The position numbers were made by a program, and so were the translations under genes. The notes beneath the pieces were generated by a model that saw only the letters and a program-made list of their open reading frames with translations, did not search any database and had not been told where the DNA came from. Below are positions 18,611 to 28,600 of a stretch of 64,000 nucleotides of DNA, in pieces; the first letter of the stretch is position 1, and each line of letters begins with the position of its first letter. Origin of the DNA: Lepidodermella squamata (Eukaryota; Gastrotricha); the NCBI GenBank assembly GCA_047495785.1, contig JBLDXI010000029.1, forward strand, positions 2,480,001 to 2,544,000. The letters are read 5' to 3'.

Positions 18611-19924
18611 ATGGCCTGCTCATACACCTCGATCCCCTCGACCTTCGCCGCTGGCTACACCAGCCCGATGATCGTCGAGAGCCTGCTCCGCAACAAGGTC
18701 GACATCTACTCGCCGTCGTCTGTTGAGCGCAGCCTCATCAACGCCGCCGTCCCGACCCCGTTCGCCGCTGCCGCCGGCATCCACAACGTCAACGCCTTCG
18801 CCTCGTCCCCGATCGCTTACAACACCTTCGCCTCGCCGATCGAGTGCGGAGCCGAGACCGGCCGCGTCTTCGGTGCCGAGTGCGGTGCCCAGCTGGCCGC
18901 CATCGTCGCCGCCCGCCTCAACACCTTCGTCGGCCAGGAGGTGGCCGTCCGCATCGGCGCCCAGTGGGGAGCCGAGATGTGCGCCAAGCTGGGTGCCGAG
19001 CTCGCCGTCAAGCTCGTCAACGGCTGGCCGGTCGAGCAGTGCGCCCGCTGGTGCTACACCTTCGGAGCCGAGCACGGCGCCGAACTGGGTGCCATCATCG
19101 CCCAGCGCCTGGGTGCCATCTACACCGCCGAGTTCGCCGCCCGCATCGGCGCCGAGCTCTTCGCCGACGTCTGCGCCAAGCAGTGCTACGTCATCGCCGC
19201 CCGCGTCGCCGAGTCGCGCTTCGGTGGTGCCGCCCGCGTCGCCAACAACTGGACCGGCTCGTTCGAGCGCTTCGGTGGCCTCAACTACCCGACCACCTTC
19301 GGCGCCAACACCTGGGCCAACAACACCTGGTCGAACACCCTGTCGGCTGACAACAAGCTGTACAACATCGCCTTCCGCCCGTCCTCCGAGGTCGAGCTCT
19401 ACACCCTGACCCACCCGATCCGCATGATCGACGTCGAGGGCAACCGCCAGCTGTACCTGTGCTTCGAGCTCAAGGGCTTCAAGCCTGAGGAAGTCACCGT
19501 CACCCTGAACAAGGCCGAGCGCGCCGTCGTCGTCGAGGCTGCCCACGAGGCCAAGGACGGCAAGGAGCACACCGTCGCCCGCAAGTACTCGCGCAAGTTC
19601 GTCCTGCCCGAGGTTAGTAAATCACTGAACCATCAGTCATCACCTATTTAAATGTTAATTTCATCTGTCTAGACCCTTGCCAAGATCGACCTGACCAAGG
19701 TTGAGCTCAAGTCGTGCCTGACCCAGGAGGGCCACCTCGTCGTCGAGTGCCAGCTGCCGAAGATGACCACCGAGGAGATCGCCAAGTGCCCGACCATGTC
19801 CGAGCTGTACAACAAGCTGCCCGCCTTCGGAGGCTTCAACGCCGCCGTCCAGGCCTTCGGCGGCATCAACGGCGTCAACTGCCACGTCAACGCCGTCAAG
19901 CCCGTCACCGTCAAGACCGCCTAA
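18611..19924 (+). CDS. Small heat-shock protein with N-terminal Ala/Gly/Glu helical repeats, copy 2 (2 exons)
   Basis: Exons 18611-19612 and 19673-19924 with a 60-nt intron encode 417 residues. The repeat region and the alpha-crystallin domain are the same as in copy 1. Differences cluster in three places: Asn21 to Ile, the Asn/Trp-rich linker (a stretch around SNNWNAA is missing and WANNTW is gained), and the last 20 residues (GVNCHVNAVKP here, AINRRTCDVKP in copy 1). The 60-nt intron is identical base for base to that of copy 1, so the duplication is recent or kept uniform by conversion. The same U3 gene follows downstream and the third KG-rich gene lies beyond it on the other strand. Confidence 0.9.
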
Positions 19925-20248
19925 ATGAAAGCCGATTCCCTATCCAAAGAGAAGATGAGCAATTATGCGCAATGTTAAAGAACTTTGCTTGAGAAGAATT
20001 GTGATACCATTCGATGTGATACTCCTGTGCTATTCGCAGTATTTCTTAAGACAGTAAAACAAGAGATGTTGCGTAAAAATGGTCCGTTTCCAACAAAAAC
20101 TTAGTAAATTCGACAAAGACGAGGTTCGCCTCCACGCCATGAGGCAATTTTTTTCACAATCAATACGTTTTTATAAGCAAATGATCTATTTGGTTACTGC
20201 ATGCGAGACCGCAGAGGGCCTTTCACAAAATTTTGCTACTTCAATTTT

Positions 20249-20489
20249 AAGATCATACTTCTTGGGATCATTTCATTATTTAGATTTGCCCCAACGTCAG
20301 CCTCATCTGACGACAAACCCAAACCGCGATGACGAGGCGTGGTGACTGGCCCTGAGCGCGAACTTGGCCGCACGAGGCCGGCGACCTTTCCAGGGTGGCT
20401 GGTCTCGAGGCGGCCGTTGATGAACGTTCCGGTCTGGTGGCTCTTTAATTAGAGCCACTTCCGGAGGGGTCAGTCGCTTTCTGAGCGGC
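20249..20489 (+). ncRNA. U3 snoRNA, copy 2 (boxes intact)
   Basis: Same length (241 nt) and layout as copy 1: 5' domain AAGATCATACTTCTTGGG, box C' GATGACGAG, box B CCTGAGCGCGAA, box C TTGATGAACGTTC and box D CTGA in TTTCTGAGCGG. The terminal hairpin GTCGCT/AGCGGC is followed by TTTTCT. The internal stem GTGGCTCT-TTAATT-AGAGCCAC is perfect here. This is the better candidate for the working gene. An 88-residue open frame (20079-20345) overlaps its 5' half; it is not conserved in copy 1 and is not called. Confidence 0.92.
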
Positions 20490-20744
20490 TTTTCTAACAT
20501 AAAATACAAAATGTTGGCTCGCAATTGATTCTCCTTATCTCTCATTCACTATATAAAATACCTCAAAGTTGCAACCTGTAGCGATGGCTCCCCTTCAACT
20601 TCCTATGGCGTACATACTTATATTACGCGTTAATTTTTGACAAATTTTTATTATTGAATTATGTCTTCAATAAATTATGAGACAAGGTTAGAGCAACGGG
20701 AATTCATCAACATTATAAGGTATGTATATGTCGATAGTTATTGA

Positions 20745-21326
20745 TTACTCAGCAGCAGCACCAGTTTCGACGGCAACCGAGTAGGAGAAGTTGTTGGAGG
20801 CCGAGTAGCTGCCGCTCTTGTGGCCCTTGCGACCCTTGCCGTGCTTGCCGCCGTGCTTCTTTCCACCAAACTTCTTGCCACCGTGGCGCTTGTTGCCGCC
20901 CTTCTTGTTGTAGCCGCCGAAGGAGCCCGACCGCGAGTACGAGCCGGACATGGATCCGCGCTTGTGCACGCGCATGAACTTCTTGGTGGAGACCTTGCGG
21001 GTGTGCTTGTTCGTGCGGGCCGACACCGACGCGGACACGGACTTGGAGAACGAGGCACGGCGGTGCTTGCGCCCAGCGACGAAGGCCTTCTTGGCCGGGC
21101 GCTTCTTCATCGCGTGCTTCTTCGGCTGCCGGTTGTACGACACGCTGACGGAGACGCTCTTCGAAACGCTTTTAGAAACACCTTTGCCCTTGCTTCCGCG
21201 GCCAGCCTCGGCTTGGGAGAAGGCTGATAATAAGAAAACGAGTTTAGATTATTGGACCAAACAATGCCTTTATAGATTACCGAGAGCCAAAAGAACGACA
21301 GCAGCCAAAGCGAAAACAGCGCGCAT
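20745..21326 (-). CDS. Secreted Lys/Gly/Ser-rich basic protein, copy 3 (2 exons)
   Basis: Minus-strand exons 21326-21281 and 21223-20745, again with a 57-nt phase-1 intron, encode 174 residues. Signal peptide as in copy 1 (MRAVFALAAVVLLAL); then AFSQAEAGRGSKGKG and extra SVS units. It has one fewer GGKKF unit, HKSG instead of GSKSG, and a different C-terminus (ETGAAAE). It is convergent with the sHSP2/U3-2 pair, so it is inverted relative to the other copies. The intron carries an in-frame stop. A TATATAA lies 93 bp upstream (21425-21419). Confidence 0.8.
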
Positions 21327-21418
21327 CTTTCTGTTCGAATTGAGAAAAGATAGAAATGAATGCTTCGAATGGAAAATGGAACTTGAATGGGTGATACATC
21401 TCCAAAATTGCGTCGAGA

Positions 21419-21425
21419 TTATATA
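21419..21425 (-). promoter_or_regulatory. TATA-like box of KG-rich gene 3
   Basis: TATATAA on the minus strand, 93 bp before the ATG at 21326. Confidence 0.6.
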
Positions 21426-21429
21426 CCAA

Positions 21430-23164
21430 TAGAGCAATTAATTTACGCGCCGCAAAAAAATGAGCTCTACGCTGCTGACGAACTGCTAATTGGATATCCC
21501 AACTCAAAGTCATTGACTACGTAATTAAAATTTTCTGAATTTTAATAATATTTTATCTCATTTCATGCCACGTTTCAATTTATTGTTCTGATTTGCCACT
21601 TTCCTCATTTGTCTGAACAGCAACAAGTAGACAAATTTCCTCAAAGAGGCTGAACTCAGAATTTATTTTTCGAAATATAAAACCGCATATAGGTGAAAGG
21701 AATGGCAAAATCTTTTGATAAAGCGACGATATGTACAGCAATGTTTTCACAAGATAAAAACAAAGCAGATGCCTTCATATCATAAACGCGGTAATGAATG
21801 ACCGATGGTGATATTGAATAACATGATGGCCATTTCACAAGTCACAAGTACTAAGTCGCGCCAAGCTGATTTTACAATTTTTGCCGAATATTTTTTGAAC
21901 ATGGAGAAGCGACGAGAACAGCAAAAGAAAGCCATAATTCTTCCCGAATTCATTTCAAAATAGTGAAAAATCGCCGTTACTAGGGCATGTTCACATTCCA
22001 ATTTCAAGCTTGGGCTTTCGGACGTAGATATTCTGCTAGAAAGCAATTGGGATCGCGAGAGTTCCATTAGAAAGTCTGTTTTTTGCACCTGTTCTCAATT
22101 TGTTTCTGCGACCTTTCACCCGGTTAATGCCGATCCTAGTATTTATTTCGGTGCAGCAATAATACAATGCCTATTCGTTTCAAAAGCCTTTATAGTGGTA
22201 ATACCAATTTTTAAGGTAATGATGTGTTAAGGAGACGAACTTCGCGAGGCTTTGCTATCACTTTCATTTCTCAATTTCTTCCTGCAAAACTTGAAGCCCA
22301 GAAAAAACGACGTATGGACTGCTGCCATTAGTATATTTGAATGTGCCAGGTGTGAAAAAATTAGTGAGTTTTTTTCCTAATCCCGCGAGACAAAGCAGCA
22401 GCGGTAGAAGTTTATGTAGGTACTGTATAGACCGCGTCTTTCAGCCGCATATACGAATGAATTATTTGCTAATGATATCTTTATTAGCCTTATTTTTTAC
22501 GGTTACTTTTTTGAGGCTGAACTTGACTCAAATTATTACAGCTATTTAGGGGCCAGCTAATTTTTGCCTGCTCGTGTCGATAAGAAACGCTAACGTGTTT
22601 TTCGTGCCCAAAACCTGATGAGACATCGCGATTACGATGCTGGTACTCGGAACTTATTCATTTTATAGCCATGACCAACAATCCATATTTATTGCCATCG
22701 TGCTATGATATGATAAGTATAAACCAGTTTCAGGAATGCAGAGCGATCCCTTATTTACGTTATCAACCCGCCTTCTTTCATGTTACCGCCGTCTTTCAAC
22801 ACTGACACCTAATTTACATTTTCCATGATAAATAATAATATTTATACCTACGACCAGGTGGGTTGGTATCGTAATATTATTAGCCGCACGGTGACAAGCG
22901 CGTGAAAAAAGCGAAATGATGATAACCAAAATTTGCGATTATTATTTTTATTACCCGAATAACATATGTCGAGCCGACGCGTCTCGTAGCGGTGCGACAG
23001 TATAATAATAATAATATTTCATGCTTTGGCGCTGACGAATTGCAAAACTCCGCAACACCCCCACCCACATGCCCTTGATGGGTGGTACGATAAAAGGCCG
23101 CCAGTGTGAACCATTTTCTATAGCGCTCTTGTAGAACCAACCAAGAATACCGTAAAATATTACC
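21430..23164. other. Intergenic, nothing recognised
   Basis: 1.7 kb of AT-rich sequence between KG-rich copy 3 and the CAP gene. The open frames here are short and without features. No RNA gene recognised. Confidence 0.5.
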
Positions 23165-24063
23165 ATGACTTTAAACTTGAAGAACATTCGCAAAAATCTG
23201 CTTGCTGAGCATAACCGAGTTCGCAAGTTGCATGGCGCCGATGACTTGAAATCGAGCAGTGATCTGGACGCGCAGGCGCAAAAATGGGCCGATCACTTGG
23301 CGTCGGTTAACCGCTTGCAACACAGCAACAACTCGTTCAACGGCAATCCGGTTGGCGAGAATGTTTTCGGAGCGTACCACTCGGCAAAGGCACCGGATGA
23401 TATTGCGGTTGGCGCTACGGGCAGCTGGTACAGCGAAATCGACATGTTCGACTTCAACAATCCTGAAGGAAAATTGTCGGGATGTGGTAAGTCGCGAAAA
23501 AGATCGCATACCGCAGAAATTAGGGGAAACTCAACATTTTCTAACATACTAAGAGACTGGTATCAGTTGATAGAGCAAATCGAGACGTTCGAGTCGTTCG
23601 ATATGCATCTCTAAAAACATTTTTCGGAATGAGAATTATTCAAAATCTTCTACATCTAATTTTTTAATATTTTTCAGGTCACTTCACGCAGGTCGTGTGG
23701 AAGGCCAGTAAGCAAGTCGGTTTCGGAGCAGCCCGATCCAGCGACGGCCATGTTTACGTAGTCGGGCAGTACTTCCCGGCCGGAAATTTCATCGGCCATG
23801 TTGCTGAAAATGTGAAACCACCGAAAGATGGCAAGCGAGCTTCGTTTGCTGAGACGCCTTCTTCGGCGCCTAGTAAAGGATCTGGCTCGGCACCGCCGAC
23901 TACGCCGAACGGTACCCCAATTAAAAAGGAAACGAAGACTGAGGTTAAGGAGGAAGTTGTCGACGGCAAACGAGTTCGCCGAACGATTACGACTGACACT
24001 GAATATTTTGCTGATGGCTCAACGCGTACGTCGACTCGCACTCAAACTGAAACATTTTCGTAA
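23165..24063 (+). CDS. CAP-domain protein, GAPR-1/GLIPR2-like (2 exons)
   Basis: Exons 23165-23486 and 23678-24063, phase-1 intron of 191 nt, 235 residues. Residues 1-150 or so are a CAP (SCP/TAPS) domain: LLAEHNRVRKLHG, AQKWADHLA, GENVFG, then GHFTQVVWKASKQVGFG and YFPAGNF. The CAP cavity residues His (AEHN, GHFTQ) and Glu (GENV) are visible. There is no signal peptide, which fits GAPR-1-type cytosolic or Golgi-associated CAP proteins rather than venom or sperm-type secreted ones. A tail of about 80 residues (Pro/Ser-rich, then Lys/Glu/Thr-rich with KRVRRTITTDTEYF) is extra to the minimal GAPR-1 length of about 154. Confidence 0.88.
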
Positions 24064-24409
24064 GAAGCCGATAAATCTGAGAAAGCGACATCATACCGTT
24101 GACTGGGAACATTCCAAATTCTGACTATTATATTACAAAAAATCTACTGTATTCTATTCTGATTCTATTGTGCAATTATGATCCTTGAATTCCTTTTCGA
24201 TCGATTTTACGAGCGCTCGCTGCCTTTTCCTTTTTACACAGGTTAATAAATAGCTATTTTACCAAAGTAATCCAATAAAAATTAAGATGAAAATGGAAAA
24301 AACTTATTTTCTCAACATGCTGGACATGGAATTGAGACAAGAGAAAAACTGCGAAACTGTTAACGAAAAATAAATAAAAAAATAAAATAATAATAATAAT
24401 AAAAAGTTT
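24064..24409. other. 3' flank and AT-rich simple sequence
   Basis: Contains a probable polyadenylation signal (CAATAAAA near 24272) for the CAP gene and a (TAA)n-like run at 24371-24404 next to the tRNA-Ser gene. Confidence 0.5.
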
Positions 24410-24491
24410 CGCTGCCAGTAGGATTTGAACCTACGCGCGGAGACCGCATCTGATTTCAAGTCAGACCCCTTAACCACTCGGGCATAGCAGC
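24410..24491 (-). tRNA. tRNA-Ser (TGA)
   Basis: 82 nt, type II with a long variable arm. Acceptor stem GCTGCTA/TGGCAGC (one wobble), D region GCCCGAGTGGTTAAGG, anticodon loop CTTGAAA with anticodon TGA, T arm GTAGGTTCAAATCCTAC. Confidence 0.95.
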
Positions 24492-24653
24492 TTTCGTATT
24501 TTGTGTTGACAATAGATGCAAGATGTAATGAGCTCCTCACAGTGCGATGCGTTGACAATTCCTTTCTCAGCAATTAAATTCAACTCTCCGCGCCAACAAG
24601 CAATTTTCAACCGAGAAATGAACTAAAATGAGGATTGATTTGTTTTTGTTTTC

Positions 24654-24860
24654 AAGCCCCATTGAAGGGGTGAGCCGAATGCCAGAAGCACTGCAATACT
24701 GGGCCGACTCGTGGGCAGGGACCAGCAAGCTGGAGACGCCTGCCCTTGTAGCCAAAAATCAGGCTAATATCGAAGCCCCCACATGGAGGGCGTTGTAGAT
24801 ATTAAACTACAAAGAACAGATACTACACTTTGATCTTAGCCAGTAAGGCCGAGAAGCGAT
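24654..24860 (-). ncRNA. U2 spliceosomal snRNA
   Basis: The 5' end ATCGCTTCTCGGCCTTACTG is followed by GGCTAAGATCAAAGTGTAGT, including the GTAGTA branch-point-pairing sequence. Then come TATCTGTTCTTTGTAG, an Sm site in GATTTTTGG, and two 3' stem-loops ending CCCCTTCAATGGGG. The length of about 207 nt is somewhat above the typical 190. Flanked by tRNA-Ser and tRNA-Gly on the same strand. The 3' end is approximate. Confidence 0.97.
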
Positions 24861-24980
24861 GACAAAAAACGGAAAAATTTTTGAGCCGCGTTTAGAAATG
24901 ATAGGCGTTCATATCGGTATCATCATCTGAATATTTTAGAAAATTTATGAAAAAAAATATTGGAAAAATGCAAAAACATG

Positions 24981-25052
24981 TGCGTCAGCCGGGAGTCGAA
25001 CCCGGATCGGCTGCTTGGAAGGCAACCATGCTGACCGTTACACCACTGACGC
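24981..25052 (-). tRNA. tRNA-Gly (TCC)
   Basis: 72 nt. Acceptor stem GCGTCAG/CTGACGC, A box TGGTGTAACGGTCAGCAT, anticodon loop CTTCCAA with anticodon TCC, T arm CCGGGTTCGACTCCCGG. Confidence 0.95.
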
Positions 25053-25621
25053 TGACTCACCGTCACTGCCGTAAGGAACTATTTATCTAAGAGCGCAGTG
25101 CGGCAAGTGTGACAAGTGAAAATGGGTCTTTACACTGCCATGCTAATTTCAGCTCTCAATCATGCATTTCCGCTGTTGAATAATTTATTCACAATTAAAT
25201 TTGAATGTGAAAAATGAAGTCATATTTTCTTCGACGCGTTTTTCTGACCTCTAACTAAATCAATAAAATGAGGCTGTGTTCTCGTTAATTATTTTTTAAT
25301 TCAAGTCTTTCCATTATTGCTGAAACTAAAATTATGCAGCAACCTCAGGATAAAACTGCCGAGGTATTTTTGCGGAAATTTGTTGAATGGGAACAAAGTT
25401 AGTTGTATGCGAAACCTGAAAATTAAAATGAAGTCAACTTGAAAAAATTGTCCTTTTTATTTTGCGTGCGAAAAATTAACAATAATAACCGGAGTCGAGA
25501 AAACTTCAACAAATGAGCTTCAGAAGTTGCATTTTTTCAGCAGTCAGAGAATGCTTATAAAAAGCTGGCAAAAGTGTAAAGCGCAAAGGTGAAAAACTAT
25601 AAATAAAACTCAATCATCTCA
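25053..25621. other. Intergenic, nothing recognised
   Basis: AT-rich region between tRNA-Gly and the 3' end of the adhesion GPCR gene. Confidence 0.5.
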
Positions 25622-28600
25622 TCATTGAGAATAGCTGTTGTTCATACTCGAAAGCTCGCGAGAATATTGGCGATTCGGGTGACCGTTCTCACGGGCGCTT
25701 TTCCGCGAACCGTCGCTGTGAATTTTGTAAGACGCCCAGGCGCGCAACTGCTCAGGAAGACACGTGTGTTTGCGGCAAAACATGGCAAAATCCATTTTAA
25801 TTTGCCGATTAGTCACGATGTAGAAAATCAGCACTAGAACACCCTGGAAGCTGTTCAACACGATGAAAATGAACTCGACGACTTGAGAATTCGTGCTGAC
25901 GTAGAAAAAGCCCAACACCCAAGTCGCGCATAAAATAATCATAGTCCATAAAATTCCAACCATCGCACGGCTAAAAAATAGAAAATTAGAAAAAAATACG
26001 AAAAAATCCGCCTTAAAATTTACCAAACTAATCGAAGTGTAGTCTCGCCTGATCCATGCGTGACGTAATTTGACGACATTTTTGATGAGCAAGTTTTAAA
26101 AGCAATAGCAGAGAGGACGCCGAAATTGAACTGTTTGAAAATATTCAAAATTAAGGAGGAAGATTTTAAAATTTACTGACCACAAGAATGAAAGCGACGG
26201 GCGAAATGAAAAACCAGGTGTACGGCAAATTCATCCAGCAGCTGGACAAAAAAAATTAATGTCAAAATGACAAATAAGTGAAAAATCGATGACAGACTAG
26301 TAATCATTGCCGTAAGCTTTTTCTCCTGAGGCGGCGGCTGTGATCCACGTGGCTCCAACAAGCATGGCGCATATAACTAGAACAACGTCAAATTAGGGAA
26401 TTGAATGGTGTGGAATTTAGGTCATTTACAGTAACAGCCGACTTGGAAATACGGCCATCTGGGACGCCGGTCGACTAGGGTCAGCGGCTCAGCGCCGTAG
26501 ATGACCAGGACAAAGTAGAACGCTAACGCGCCTGACCAGACGAACGTTCCCGTGAAGAAGAACTGAAGCATGACAGCAACCGGCACGCATCCAGACTGAA
26601 ATTTGAAGAGTAAAATGATCAGTGAAGCGTGAAAAAAGGAATTATAAGGATTTTCTGAAATTTCAAATTTCATACGCGACGTTTTTCGATTCGTTAAAAG
26701 TTATTCTTAGCATTTTATATGCTTTGAATCAATTATCTTTTCAATTATCTCTAGCAACTGCAGACTGGTAGTATGTTTTAATTATTCATCCGTAAAATTA
26801 GATAACAGCCACAGACTGGGACGATGAGTTCACTTGGACATGGAAAAATGGCGAATTCGGCTTAGAACTAGAACTCGAAGGGGGCAATGGATACGGTTCG
26901 AAAGCTGGTTATATGAGCCATTTCGCTATGCTATCAGTTTTAGAATTTGATCGCACCTGGTTCATTCGACAACCGCTAGTATTTAAGCGTCCCAAAAGTT
27001 GCGTAACTAAGTATTTTTTAATTTGGCAAATTTTTGTAGGAAATGCAACTAATTTATTTAAATTATAACTAACGAGAGAAAATTCCATCTTTAATCTGTG
27101 ATTTAACCGAAGAAACACAACTTTTACCGGATAACCCTCGGAAACCCCCGATGGTAACTGGTTCCGTAATTTTCGGTATTTTACCTGGTTAGACCAAATT
27201 TATCCGGAAATTTTATCCCATTAAAAAGTGACATACTTGATTACTATTCTCGTGATTTTTTGAATGTTTCTAAAAAATTGCTGGCCATGAGAAGTGACTT
27301 CCATTTTATAGTTTATAGACTCTTTTTCCGTGTATTTTCTTTGCTAGCGTTACTTTCGGTGAACACTGAACTTGTTATCTTTCTAAATTAATTTTCTTAA
27401 TCATTCATTAGCCACTGAAATTAAAGTACCGCGTTTCAAATCCCCAATTTTTACTTTTTACCGGCCAATCGCCAATTGTTCACCATTAAAATCATCAAAT
27501 TCCAGCATTAATTTGAGGTTTCTTAATAAAATAAATTTTGCATTCCAAAGCCATGTAAAAATATAGACATCTTAATCCAGCTTTGATTTTAATCCAAAAT
27601 CATAAGCCTATACCTGTCAACTTGTTTTTTTGCAGCTCATCGAAATTTCGACCCTGGATTTCAAACTCAGAATCTCTTTCCGGACGTCTAAATTCATCTA
27701 AGCCCTATGATTCACTCGCCTGCTCGGTTATTTTTATAACCAAGTCCCTTTCTAATTCAATCAATATCGACGCCACGTACCGTATTAACTTTATCCGCAC
27801 CGGCCAAAAATATAATTTCAGCAACGAGGAGACAAGCGCCGAAATTGCAGTAGATAACACGAAGCGTGATGTTTTGCCTATATAATTGCAGGAGAAAAAA
27901 ACAAGTCCGTTCATAATTCAATTCAGAAAAAGGCTTCGTCTAAAAAATGTGTCCAACCTGCTTACGATAGCCACAAGTAATACGAAGATAAGGAGCGCCG
28001 CAATCGACAAAGCGCAGCCGATAATCGAAATTTCAAACATAGCTTTCTCAACAGCAGTCTACGAAAAAATGAAGCCATTTTGCATTGTTGGGTGACTCGA
28101 AAAACACGTACCTCGGTTTTGTTACTCGAATTACTGCCGTCTAAATTGTTGTTTTTAAAGCCAGACCGTCCCGTGAAGTCGACGAGAATCGCGAACGTAG
28201 TCAAATGGTCGCATTCGCACAACGTGTGGGTGTCATTTTTGTCCACCCTGCGGCAGCCTCGTTCCAGCCACATTGAATAGCCGGTATCGTAATACGCGCA
28301 TATCGTCTCGTACTGGCCCGCATCTGGGTACCGGTGTTCGACCGTGAATTTGAAGTACTCGGGCAGTAGCACGCGGCCCATCGACTTGCCTTCATCGTCG
28401 CCTAGCGCTACGGTGAAAATCGGCGAGTTGAACACGGTTTTATTGCCATCGACGCCGCCGATTTTCAACCGCGCGACTTCATCGTCAAAACTGGTGTACG
28501 TTACCATGGAAACTAGCGTCACTCGGCGCTTCATTCGGTTCAGTAACGTTTTCGGGAATTCAATTTCGATCTCTTGCGTCTCATCATCACTGTGCGTTTC

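Noticed and set aside
20079-20345. 88-residue frame downstream of sHSP copy 2
   Set aside because: It overlaps the U3 5' domain, and the matching place in copy 1 has a stop after ten codons.
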